A stretch of DNA of 64,000 nucleotides from Nymphaea colorata (lineage: Eukaryota > Streptophyta > Magnoliopsida > Nymphaeales > Nymphaeaceae), in contig NC_045148.1 of the NCBI RefSeq assembly GCF_008831285.2, positions 10,421,001-10,485,000 of the forward strand, in the 5' to 3' direction. How positions within the stretch are numbered: the stretch's first letter is position 1; every line of letters begins with the position of its first letter. The notes beneath the pieces were generated by a model, which had not been told where the DNA came from, searched no databases, and was given only the letters and a program-made list of their open reading frames with translations. Shown here piece by piece: positions 37,366-49,307 of this stretch. Both the position numbers and the translations under genes were made by a program.

Positions 37366-37580
37366 TGTGTTGTAATGTTCTGCTTTAATTTTTTATTTCT
37401 AGATATAAAAAAAAATTCATGTCTGATTCAATCAGTGTTCTGAAAGTTCTATATGGTGTGGACAGATCTAGGCTCGGTTGCCAAATCATTGCAAAACCTG
37501 AACTGGATGGGATCCGTGTAGCATTACCAGCAGCTACCAGAAACTTTGCTGTTGATGGGCATGTGGCTAAAGCGCATTAA
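33681..37580 (+). CDS. MFDX: Mitochondrial adrenodoxin-like [2Fe-2S] ferredoxin (seven coding exons)
   Basis: Mitochondrial ferredoxins pass electrons from adrenodoxin reductase to Fe-S cluster assembly and to biotin synthase in the matrix. Exons 33681-33738, 33884-34014, 35318-35385, 36848-36954, 37107-37156, 37238-37320 and 37466-37580 (stop TAA) join without frame breaks to give 203 residues, close to Arabidopsis MFDX1/2. Residues 1-85 are a basic, Ser-rich, acid-poor presequence (MSIPRLSQLG...). The ferredoxin domain follows: VTFIDKDGEENLVKVPVGMS, ILEAAHANDIELEG, then cluster ligands Cys124, Cys130, Cys133 and Cys171 in the adrenodoxin pattern C-x5-C-x2-C-x37-C (ACEASLACSTCH...SRLGCQ). 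The acidic interaction helix EDPTDEENDMLDLAFGLT and the C-terminal RNFAVDGHVAKAH are also conserved. Plant-type photosynthetic ferredoxins use a different Cys spacing. Intact and very probably functional; MFDX1 and MFDX2 cannot be told apart here. Confidence 0.96.
37331..37362. repeat. (CT)n tract in an MFDX intron
   Basis: CT dinucleotide repeat starting about 10 bases after the donor at 37321. Confidence 0.95.
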
Positions 37581-39589
37581 AAACATATAGTCTGGAAACT
37601 CAATAATGATCTCCGAGTGTAAAGAGTGTAACGAGGAAGACTGAACTAGATGGAGTTCGCTTTTTCACTGCCAACAGCTACCAGGAGCTTTCATTTTGAT
37701 GAGAAAGGTTGCTAAAACCACATTAGCACTGATATTTAACTGTCGTTGTTTGAGTTACTTATTGCAGCAATAAAAATGTTGGTCCCTTGTATTCTCTCAC
37801 CTGTTCATTTGATTATTTTTGTTTCTACCAGTTGAAATTTTGGGTCATCTGATAATTTGTGAACATTTAACTCTTTATTTTTAAATGTCCATGTGATCCC
37901 GGTGTTAGTCTTCGTTACATTATCTGAACATCATGTAGCTGCATAAGGATTGAAGTATGTCATCAACCTTATGACCACCAATATTGTCAAAATCAGAGTA
38001 GATTGCTGAGCCGATATGCATCATAACGGCCCCTTGACAATATGATGCTGCCTATACGTGCCTTTATTTTTTAGTTTTCAAATGAATTCTATTTAAAACT
38101 ATTTTTTAGATCAGATAAAGGGAAAATAGGCAGGCATGCCCCGACGCATCAGCGAATATGCCATATTGATAAGCAAACAGATACAGCATCCGGGCAGATA
38201 GATGTTGATAACAATGGTGACGTTCAAAAAAGTATTGAGTGTGTTATGTATGCAGGTCCTCACTTTTTTCATGCAGAAAGTGTGCATGCCATTTGACTAA
38301 ATTCCTTTCTTGCCAAATTGTGTGAGTTTCTATGCGAAAATTTTAAAGTAACCATAGTTACTGTTTTATCACCGACTAACTAGAGAGAAAGATTATTACG
38401 GTTTATTTGATTATCAAATCACTTTATTTTTTTCTGGAATTATCTTCTTGAAACTTGTATTCTGAAAATTTCTGTTTAATAAGATAAACTATTTTGATGC
38501 ATATTCTACAAACAAGGCTTGATCGACGAGTTCTAATAAGTGATTCATGCAAATTTATGAAAGCTTGATGTAAACTCTGCACCAGAACATGTCAAGGCCA
38601 AGAGCTACGGCTTCAAGGCACCTAACCTGCACAGTTGAGTTTAATCATTGCAAAGCATTTTTGGCGGTCAGCAATTATCCTCTGCAGTATAGAAAAAAGG
38701 AAAAGAAACTCTACGACAAGGTGTAGTGGCAAGTGATCGAGGATCCAATCAAAATAATGCATAGAGAAAACGAGTGTGCTACTATTCGAGCATCTCTTGT
38801 TTCCACCTAACCTACCCTTGATGTGTGACATCCTAACAAACACAACACAGCCTTCCTACTCCGCCGATCCTTCCACCTACCACTACATATATCATCGACA
38901 TTATTATTATGTCTAAATCCTTATTCACATATTCTTTCAAATATCCCGTCTTCAGATTATTACCGTTTGCAGCATAGACAAATAACATACCCCGTAATGT
39001 GACAACGGTCACAAAATTCAAACCTGGAATCCCTTGAATATATGAACTGCCTTACCGGCTTAGTGCACTATGCCCGTTGAGACCATAAACTAGTTATCTT
39101 GGACAGTATTTCAGTTTCACAGCCGACTGTTGTTGGCCCCAAAGAAACTCCAAAATAATGCTTTGTAAAGCACGTGATCAACAAGGTGATGGAGCTTACA
39201 ACAGGAGCGGAGTCAAAAGTTATTTACCAAGGGACTGAATTAAAGTTTCTAAATTTCAATTTAAAACAGAAATAAATTTTTATATAAAACAAGTGAAATT
39301 TTTTAAAATTATATATATAATATTTATTTATTTATTTTTAGGCCATACTCAATGATAGCCACAGGCTTTGTTTACTCAACAACTCACTCCACACCAACCA
39401 CCGAAGCTCTGACCATGAGAGACGAGACAACGCCTGTATTTGTAAATGTTGACCAATCCCGCCAAGAACCAATGAAAAGTCGAGCAGTTGGTGGGACGCG
39501 CTGCCCTCCTTTTGTTGTTTTCTTTCCAGTCCATGTTGAATTTCAGAGTGAAGTTCTGCACATGCTTTGCTTAGTGATTTCAACCATTG
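37581..39589. other. MFDX 3' UTR and intergenic DNA
   Basis: 3' UTR, then non-coding DNA. 37985-38240 has weakly inverted ends (CAATATTGTCAAAATC / GATGTTGATAACAAT) and may be another small element. 39210-39345 looks like a decayed dispersed-repeat end. Confidence 0.4.
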
Positions 39590-39872
39590 TTGTTAAAATC
39601 AGATCCAATCGGCCTAAATCGGCCTCGACTTAATGGCAAAGCCAATCATATTATACTTAGTTGAGGAGCACTCCCCATATATATATATATATATATATAT
39701 ATTTGAGGGACATTATATGTATAAATATGCAAAAACTTAAGGTTAATCAGTATATAAATAAATTTTTTTTATTGAACTGTGTAGGCAAGCATGCTCGCTT
39801 TGGAGGCCGATTCAAATGTTCCTCAAAATCGGTGGGTTTAGATCGCCTATTTTGGCCGATCCATTTTTGATA
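39590..39872. mobile_element. MITE-like element with ATCGGCC ends
   Basis: Left end TAAAATCAGATCCAATCGGCC and right end GGCCGATCCATTTTTGATA are inverted relative to each other, and both sides carry further AATCGGCC words. The core holds a (TA)n run at 39677-39702. About 280 bp, non-coding. Confidence 0.5.
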
Positions 39873-41958
39873 GGGGCTTCAAGTGGTGGTGGCTGGCCTT
39901 TTGACGTCATGGGCTTGAGGTTTAGGTGCTTTTTAAGTCACCTTATCAACATTCTGCTGACGGGACAAAAATCTAATTCACCGTTTGTCGTCTCTGTGCG
40001 CGCGCTTTTCGCTGCAGTGGAATCGATTCTGTAAAAACCTTGGTTTCTTTCCTCTTCTTTCGAACGCATGGGGATCGTTCTCTCTCGCGATAAAAGTTAT
40101 GCCGACGCAAGCTTGCGGGTTCGCGGTATAAGTGATGACCCCTCCTACCATCTGAGGATCGGGCATTTTTTGCGCGCCTTCTGGTGTTGTGTATTTTCCA
40201 GTCTCTAGCTTCTGCGAGAGTGGACAGAGTCTATTCGTTTCCTCCGCCAGCATCGCCTGCAGCTCCTCAGCGGGCGTCTTCCAGCAGTTGCTCACCAGGG
40301 CGTCTTCCAGCGGCTCCTGGGCGGTGGCTTGCGGTGGTGGTAGGTAAACTCAATCTCTCTCTCTCTCTCTCCTCGTTTTTTGCACCCCCTGTCTCTCCCT
40401 TGGCCCATTTTCGGCACGCATTTCCGGCGGAGGCAGAGGGGTTTTATGGTGTTCTTCTTCTTCGTGAACCGACGCAGCATCTCCTACAAGCGTTGCAGGA
40501 AACTTAAGCTCTCAAACCCCAATGCTGCATGTTCTCCCTCTTTTCCTTCCCTCTTTGGCGTCTTCTTTGTCCTCTCTGGTTCAAGGGTTTTCTTTGAAGA
40601 GAGATGTAGATTTGTCCTCTTTACACTCCTTCATTGGTTAACTTGTTGTCGACCTTGGATTTTCATAATTAACTAAGGGAAGCCTTGGGAGGCATAATTT
40701 GTAAATTTTGAGGAGTCTTCATTGAATAGAGAATGGTCATTAGTCACAAAGATTCCATGGAGGAGTGAGTCCTTCAAGGGTGGAAGTGGGAACTCATTGA
40801 GGAGGGTGAGTTTCCCTTTGAGGCAATAGAGCAGATATACGAGAAAAAAGCTGAGAGCAAGCACAAATGAAACCTGTGTTATTTTGTGTAGTTCAAAATC
40901 TCTCTCATTGAATTATGTTTTACTAATAGAATGTAGAATTCTTTTGCTCCCCGAGTCATTAGACTTATTGTTTAAGTATTTTCCCATTTCAGCGAAGTGA
41001 GATAGAGCTCTCAAGCAAGGCAGCTAAGCACAGGTAATTGGTCAAGCCATCCAAGTTTCTGCTGTAAATAAAAATTAGTTTGTTTTTTCTTTTCATTGTT
41101 ATGCCCAGTATGACATGTAGAAGGATCTTGTGAGTTCTCTTCTGGAGAGAAAGCTAAGTTTTACTGTCTATTTTGGGGAATGATGAAAGAGTTACAACTC
41201 CGTTAGGTTTTAAATCCTACTTAAATGTTACCGTTGGAAATTGAATTTCATTTCTAGTTACCATTAGATTTTGAAATCTATAAGCAAATTATAGGTTCCT
41301 CCTCACGCCCTGGAGCAGGGAGGGGCAGTTTATCTGCTGAACACCCTCATTTATTCTTCTCTATATTTTTCTCTTTGTTGTATGACATCTTCTTTTCTCC
41401 TTTTGAATGATGCCGGCTAGAAATGATTTTCCCTCTGTTCCCTTTCTTGTATGCTGTATGGATGTTGATGTCGTAAATGGAAAAAATGTGGTCCTTCTTG
41501 ATTTTTGGTGTTTGATGCTTTGTGTACGTGCTGCTCACAGTCTATGTGTTTATTTTTTGTGGTTGAATATCAACTTGTTCCTGATCTGCTTTTCTCCACT
41601 TTGGTATCAACGTATATGTTTGTTTCCTGTTCTCAATGTATATGTGCCTTTCCTTGTGTTTGTTACTTTTGATTTGTAGAACGGTTCAATCTTGCCGTGG
41701 TTCTGCTGCTTCTCTGTTGCGTTCTTCTGTCAAAGTTCTGCTCAGTTCAATCTTGCTGTGCATTTGATAGTGATTGGATGCCTGTTATCACTATGGACTT
41801 GCTGTCTTTCATTTTATCATTGGATTGCTATATTGTTTTTGTTTGTAAATTCATTCTAGGCAAGTTGATATGGTTTACCTAATTTTTTTTCCGGGAAAAT
41901 CTTCCAGACCTTCAAAGGCTATACAAATATTGTGGGTTATTGGTTTTGAGTGGAAAAA
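39873..41958 (+). promoter_or_regulatory. PRS4 promoter end, 5' UTR exon and 5' UTR intron
   Basis: A GC-richer block at about 40130-40343 is read as the first non-coding exon, ending GGTAG|GTAAAC (donor at 40344) with a CT tract starting ten bases later. The acceptor is TCTTCCAG at 41907, leaving 51 bases of 5' UTR before the start codon. No clear TATA box was found. Confidence 0.5.
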
Positions 41959-44900
41959 ATGGAGGTGATGAAGGCAAATAATAGGAAGAAGCAGATATAC
42001 CTTTTCTACTGCGTGGAGTATGAAGATCTTGCTCGTGCAATTGCTGCTGAGTCAGATTGCATTCTGTTGCAATCCATCTCTTGGAGGTCATTCTCTTTCT
42101 CTTCCGCTGTTTTCAAATGCTTGTCCTTCATAATGTCACAGATATCGCGAATATTAATAGAAAAAATGAGAAAGACTTAAAAAAAGGAGAGAATCGTGAT
42201 ATTTTGAAAAAAAATGTAAAAATGAATTTATCGTGATTTTTTAGTGTTTTGATTGCATTTTTCCCTGATTTAAAATTTTAAACTTAAACTAAATTATTTT
42301 TCATTAATTTTTATCATCATTCAAACATTCTTTGTATCATTTTCATCTAGTTGTATTTGTCTTCTTATTAGGTTCTCCTTCATTTCATTTTTATCTAATG
42401 TCTAGAAATTTTTTAAAGTTTATAACCTAGGTTGGTAAAAAGACCACCAGTTTCTCTTGTTTAGTGCATGTCTAGTAATTGGAGAAATACGTCCATACTT
42501 CACTTTTTCAACCTGAATATAGATTTATTTTCTCATTTGTGAGGGTGTTTTGTGTGTTATATGTATATTATATGGTATATGTACAATCTGTTGTAAACTT
42601 GTAAGTTGTAACGTATATTATATGTACTGATTTGATATGATTTTTGTTTGAAATGATTCAAATGAAATAGTCTGTAAGGTCTATAACTGAAATAGTCTAT
42701 AAGAAATGCAAGCATTGTATCCAGTATGTAAACAAGAATGACGTGTTTTCTTTTGTGTATCAAACTAAGGCATCAACTAGAACAGAACAGCTCAGTTTTC
42801 CTGTATGTAAACAAGCTGGAAATGTACTGTTAACCTGTCATGTAAACAAGAACAGAACAGTTTTTCATGTTTTACTTTTTGGCTTTACTTTCAAAGTATA
42901 ATCATTCAATTTGAACAGAACAGAACAGTTTTTGATGTTTTACTTGGAATAGAAGCTTACAATTCAGTCAGTAAGTACATAATTTTATTAGTAATGGTTA
43001 ACATAATTGAAAAAACCGAAAAAAAAAAGAAAAAGGTCGCCTCGCCTTTTTTGCCTAGGCGCGCCTAGTCCGCCTAGGCACTAGGCGCTGCCTTAGTGTT
43101 GATTTATTAACCATCTTTTAGCGTACTTTTGGTATTTTTTTCTTGTTTAATCTCTTTCCATCGTTTGGAGGTTAACTTGTATTCTAGTTTGGAATAAAAC
43201 TGATGCTGTTACAGTGATCTTTGAAGCTGCTCTTCGCATTTAATAGAAGTGTTGGGATTTTCTAATTTATAGAAACTGATCTTTGTGCTTGTGTAACAGG
43301 TCCTTTGATGATGGATTCCCAAACCTGTTCATTAACAATGCACATGATATTCGGGGCCAGCATGTTGCTTTTCTAGCTTCTTTTAGCTCTCCTGCAGTCA
43401 TCTTTGAGCAGCTTTCTGTCATATATGCTTTGCCGAGGCTTTTTGTTGCTTCTTTTTCATTGGTTTTACCATTTTTTCCTACTGGTTCCTTTGAACGGAT
43501 GGAAGAGGAAGGGGATGTTGCTACTGCATTTACCTTAGCACGTATACTGTCAAATATTCCCATATCTCGTGGTGGTCCAACTAGCTTGGTTACATATGAT
43601 ATTCATGCTTTGCAGGTTTGACTACTTTATATTTGCGATTTTGCGTTGTCTATCATTTGATGAAGTCGGTAGTCCTTCATAATTGCCATACAGCTATGAG
43701 CTTGATTTCTCAAGTTTCCTGCAACAGTGAAACTGTTGTTTATTGCCAGCTCTTGGTATAGATTTAATTTCTCTTATATGTATCTTCTTTTTGAAATTTT
43801 ATATGTGCAGTTTAGCCCTTTACTTGGCTTGCTAACTCCTTTTATGTTCACTGTTCTTTGAAATCCATCATTAGTTTTGGCCATCCATAAGCTAAAGGGG
43901 ATGAGAATATGAATTTGCAAACTCATGCATTTCCATGTCTACCTTTTGTTCATTCATAACAAGATTTCTCATCATGATTTTTTTTTTTTTTTTTTTGCGT
44001 GGAGTTCCAAAAGAATTGTACTGTTGAATATTGACAGCATGATTTCTCATCAAGAAATATTCCCAAAAAAAAATGTGCGACCATATTAAAAAGGCATAAT
44101 AGTGTCATTCATATTCCACTTATTTAGTTTTTGCTACTCTTTCTACAACAATCATATGAACTTTGGCTTCATAGTGTTGATTTGGTGCCTTTGGCAGGAA
44201 AATTGATCAAAGAAACATTATGTTTTTTCTTGCTTACATTTCTGAATACCTCCCTTTGCCCCTTGTATAGGTTCATTACTTTGATGCTATGAAAGGGATG
44301 CCTATGTTGCATACTGGACCAGTCACACCCTATGATATTGCTTAGTGCAAGAATTCTTGCTTCTAGGGCTGCCAAAATGCTATTCTCATTGACTAATGGT
44401 GTGGTACTGCCCTTGACCCACTCACTGATCTCCAAATGCAATACTATTAAGTCATGGGCTATACCTCCATTCAAAATTGGCAAGTGCCTGGTCTGATGGA
44501 TTTGAACTTGTCTTGTAGCTGGCTTGAATGTCGGTAGTATGGGACAGAAGCATATAAACTCCTTATGATTTCTCAAAGGATCTTCCAAAGCACTCCCTTC
44601 AATAACATAAGTTTCCAAGAGATCTAAAAGCATGTTTGAAATTGGCTGAATGTCCAGCAGAATTGGTCCCGACACGTCTTGCAGCTGACTTAATTTTATA
44701 CTCTAGAAAGCTCAAAATCGTTTCACTTTCTGAACTTCAATATAGGATTGCTCTCAAATCCTTTCCCCATGTGTGGGGTACCATAACACCCACCTCTGAA
44801 TTATGTGTTTCTATTTCCAGAAGCATGACCTCAGAAATTTTGAATTTCCCTAAGTGTAAAATCTTAAATGTGGTAGTAACATACATTTATGTTTGGTGCT

Positions 44901-47322
44901 TTTCCATCTACTTGCATGCTTGTTGTGTATTGTGAGCAATTACTTATTGTCAGCGACCTTGGGATAATACTGGGTAAAAAGGAAGGATTAGTTAGAAGTT
45001 GTCTGATAACCTTGCCATCATTTTCTGAGCTAGCTTATCAAGCCCTACAAAATGTAGATACAGCTGTCTGCCATCTGGATACATTAGTGCCTGCTATTTT
45101 ACTAATCCTTAAATAAGCTTGGATCTGGTCTTTCTTTTCCTTCAAGCATTAGTATGGTCCTCATAGTGGTACCAAAGGTCACCGTTTAAAAGTGTATTAT
45201 GAGTTATAGGGATCCTACGTCTGGATGAAAGAATGAAATAATCCGGTCTTTATGAGCTTGGATATTGATCTGCCTCCCTCTTGTTCTTAAGGACATCTCT
45301 GAGTTTATTGGAATCTTGGTCTAAAGTAGGCCTTGGAAATGATGGTTAGCTCTGTAAATGGTGGGAGCTAGTTACAATGTAAACTGTAATGTTTATACTC
45401 CATTGACTCTCATTTTACATTGCCTTCTATATTAGTTATACTGTATAATTTATAAAAACAATTGCAACATGTTACTCTGTTCAAATGAAAGTATAATTAT
45501 GTACCGGTTTGGCCTTCTAGTGATATCACGGGCGCCTTGATTGGCAATTAAAAGTTATACAGCCATGGCCCATGAAGTACAGAATGTCTATTAGTTGTTT
45601 GAGGCTAAGTTTTTGTGACCATACAAAGCAGTTCTGACCATGTTAGACATATTAGTTGGCATATTATAGCTGTAGTTGTTTGTGGGTTCACTGCCTAATT
45701 TTCATGACTTATGCCATAATCTGTTCCCTATAAGATTGTATTTTTGGTACTTGCAGGAAAGGTTTTATTTTGGTGATCATGTTTTGCCTTGCTTCGAGTC
45801 TGGAATTCCTCTGCTGAAGCAAAGGCTTCACCTGCTTCCTGACTCTGAAAATGTAAGAATTGCATTGACTGTTCTTTGTATTGTTTTTAGGAAAAGTTGC
45901 CCTTCAGTTCTAGTTCCTTTTTCCGTCTAAATTTTTATAGTTGCTTTACCTTTTCGAAGTATATGAATCCTTACTATTCCTTTTTTCTGTATTACTTTCA
46001 GATTGTTGTGGCGTTCCCTGATGATGGGGCATGGAAGCGCTTCTATAAGCAGTTGCAGCACTTTCCAATGGTCAGAGCTGCTTTCTCATCACCGAGTCCT
46101 TTCTTTTTTCCACTCAATGGACCACCATTTTCCAAAATGATGCTTATTGTCTAGTTTTTCTAGTAGCAATAATCTAACCACATTTGATCTGAATGGGATA
46201 TTTAAGGTGATCTGCACCAAGGTTCGGGAAGGTGATAAGAGAATTGTGCGTCTGAAGGAAGGAAATCCTGCTGGTTGCCATGTTGTAATTGTTGATGATT
46301 TGGTACAATCTGGTGGTACACTTATAGAGTGTCAGGTTTGGACTTCTACTATACACTGTTGTTAATATGTACATATCTATCGTTGAACTAACTTTTTGTC
46401 CATGTGCGCCACTCATTATTGGTAACTCCTTCAAAAGTTCAACTGCAGAATGACAGAAAACATGGAGAGTATGCAATGGTATTTTTGTATTAGTATTAGC
46501 TGAAGTGAACAAATTGAAGAGAACCACAAATTAGAAAGGAACATGTTTAGATAAATTATTCTTTGCCGAAATTAAAATAGAATCCATAGAAATATTGAAA
46601 CATAAAAACTTAAAAGAAAGGAGGAAACCGTTAAACTGAAACCTATATAAATGCAAAATTCGTCATTTCGTCTTGATGTCATCATGGTATATAAATTTCT
46701 TATATTTTCAATATCTTGTGGTGCTTGCGCACTTGTTCTTTTTTTGGTTTATCGCAATGAGATAGTTCAAAATATCACCTGTGTATTATATCATCTCCTC
46801 TTGGATGTCATGATCATTTCCTTGACAGTGTGTTGCCCAAGACTTCCTTCTGTTGGTCGTTTCTTTCTTTTCTGTTTATATTAATAAAATGCTTGTGCAT
46901 TAGCTTCATACTGTGGATTTAAACAAAAGGGAATGGAGAAAGGAAGTGAACTTGTGTCAGTTAATGTTTGAGATTTGATACTTATAAGGTCTTCTTAAAC
47001 TTTCAGAAAGTTTTAGCTGCTCATGGAGCTGCAAAGGTCAGTGCTTATGTCACTCATGGTGTGTTTCCAAAGAGGTCGTGGGAGAGATTTATTCCTAGCA
47101 AAAATGGTAAATGTATTCTTTGCTTGCTGATATTTTTGTTTGTTAACTTTCTTGTGGCTTACCACTCCTCACCAATCTTGTTTTTCAGAAGGCTCCGCAA
47201 GGCCTTTTACGTACTTCTGGATCACCGATTCATGCCCTCTTACGGTGAAAGCGGTGGAAAACAAGGCTCCCTTTGAGGTACTCAGTCTTGCAGGTTCCAT
47301 TGCTGGTGCTCTTCAGATTTGA
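41959..47322 (+). CDS. PRS4: Ribose-phosphate pyrophosphokinase, PRS4-like (seven coding exons)
   Basis: PRPP synthetase transfers pyrophosphate from ATP to ribose-5-phosphate, making PRPP for purine, pyrimidine, NAD, His and Trp synthesis. Exons 41959-42086, 43300-43615, 45757-45852, 46002-46070, 46207-46335, 47007-47106 and 47189-47322 (stop TGA) join in frame to give 323 residues. It follows Arabidopsis PRS4 almost block for block: [108 protein letters not shown], the PRPP-binding loop [14 protein letters not shown] (229-242) and the C-terminal [18 protein letters not shown]. There is no N-terminal extension, so it should be cytosolic. In spinach, isozymes 3 and 4 of this class do not need phosphate for activity. 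The start follows the family and is the first ATG after the acceptor. The donor after exon 1 (GTCATT) is weak, but the in-frame WRSF junction is conserved. Intact. Confidence 0.96.
42130..42370 (+). repeat. Dispersed repeat family C, copy 2, in PRS4 intron
   Basis: Resembles 13301-13600: GTCACAGATATCGCGAATATTAAT, GTGATATTTTGAAAAAAAATG, then a T-rich half. Limits are approximate. Confidence 0.45.
42770..43100. repeat. Short repeats in PRS4 intron
   Basis: GAACAGAACAGTTTTT.ATGTTTTACTT occurs twice (about 42851 and 42918), with a partial copy at 42780. At 43034-43095 is a cluster of GCCTAGGCG/CGCCTAGG words, a widespread plant repeat motif. Confidence 0.6.
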
Positions 47323-49307
47323 AGAGCATGAAACGTCGGTGTTTCTCATTAGCCAGTGGAAGCTGCATACTCAATTGTATTTCTGATTCCAGTGGATAAA
47401 AATGTTGCTTCAAGCAAGGAAATAAACTTTGGGAGATGTTGTGGAAGAGAGAGAAAGAAAGAGGGAGTGATTATATTCTTTTTGTGCTCGATGAACATCC
47501 TGTATTTGCCTATCAGTGGCTTGTAAGGAGCTTAAAGGAAAATTCCATTTTGTGAAATGGGGAAATTCTTATTATACATTTTGCCATGGGATAGAAAATC
47601 ATTACTCGACATTTAAGCGACCATTCTGATACCTAAACAGGGCAACTGGCCACATGCTTCAACTTGGGTGGTAGGATAAAAAGACAACTTTGGTACCGAC
47701 TTCTTAATTTAGTTAAAAAAAAAAAAGCTTTCTGTGTTCTATCATTTAAAAAAAAACGAAACATAATTTAAAATTCTGACGTGAAGGTGGACATCTTCGG
47801 TCCTGGTACCGTGAAGTTTGCACCTGTTCAATACTCATATTTACACGTTGCTTCAATCGAGCATGTATTGTTGGATTCACCATAAGCCTTTTGGTTATTA
47901 TCAGTGCAAAATGATATAAGCAGGTAAGCTAATGTTTTAATATTATGCAATAGGTTAAGATAAAAAATCAGTGAAAACATGACGTAGAGATGGTTTACTG
48001 TTCAAATCACATCCCCCATTTTCTCTAGTGTGCAATTCCATTAGCGTAGTTAGCGTAGGCGATCGGATTGAGAAGGATTCAGAAACAGTGTGAAGCAGAA
48101 GCAAGTTGAATCCACTTTCAGAAAAGAGCTTATATGCAATGGGGGAAGATCCGCCGAAGCGGGTAGCCATGTGTGGCAACAGGAAGCCTGAAGGCCGCTC
48201 CCGTCCCAGTCAGGGACTCAGCGAAATGCCAACCTTCTGTTGCTATCCAATCGTGCCTCAAATTATGGAGGTCCTACTTTTTTTACATATGAAAAATGGA
48301 TGCATACCATAGTTTAAGATAAAAAAAACCTCATTTTATTGAAAACATGGTCTATAGATTCTCTACTGTTCAAATCAAATCCCCCATTTTATGTCCCGTG
48401 CAATATTCTTCATTGAAAGGTCTGTCAATTCTCAGCTTCCATAACACCCGCCAAGTAGTCAGCAGCCAGGCCGTAAACCATCTTACCATCATCAGATCGA
48501 CTTGCACGAGGAACGGGGGTTTCAGAACGACGTCATTGCTTGTGTCTCTTTGTTGCTATCGGAGTAGGTTATCCGGCAGATTGCATTTACATGTTAACAA
48601 GCTTCCTCAATCGGAATCATGAGCATGGAGCAGCTACCATCTCGTTACCAGTGCTTTGTTATGAAATCGGATGGGTTTGACACTCAACCCACCTCTTACG
48701 TTTCTCAGCTACACTTCTGTTAGTATGAGTGCCCGACCAGAGATGGTCTCTGAATTTCTTGCTCAACGGTTTTTTCTACATTTGCCGGCATATGAGAAAC
48801 CGCAATATAGAAAATTTTGAACAGAGAATTTTTGTTAAACGGTCTTTATGCACGCACTATTCTCTGAAATTGACCAAAAATAGCAGATCCAAATTACAAG
48901 AGATCCGTCGAAGTTCTTAGCAAGTAGTGGGGCAAATGGAGAAATACGGAGATGAACGTAGAATTCAGAAAGAAGTCAGAAGCAAGGATTGCAATTTTAA
49001 AATCATCACAAAAGCAAAGAACAGGGATGATGTTTTACCTCGACTGAAAACAGAGACGAAGTATCTCACCGTTTTCTCATTTGTGGATGTTCTTCAAGAT
49101 GCGAGAGCCATGGATATGTAGAAAGAAACGGCCCGGTTCAGGAGAAGCTGAGACGGATTAAAGAGCCGCCCACGAAAGATGCACCAACCAGCAACTCGGG
49201 TAATCATGACATATATGAATCCAACAAAGCTACTTGGAAGGAAGGGAACTGGCTGCAAAGCTAGCCTGTGATTCACCACCATCATTACCAGCTGCAAGGG
49301 GGAAGAG
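47323..49307. other. PRS4 3' UTR and PRS4-RBSK intergenic spacer
   Basis: The first ~150 bases are probably the PRS4 3' UTR. A local duplication links 47967-48045 with 48330-48410 (TGAAAACATG...TACTGTTCAAATCA.ATCCCCCATTTT). No gene signal in between. The end should contain the ribokinase promoter, but no clear TATA box is visible. Confidence 0.45.
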
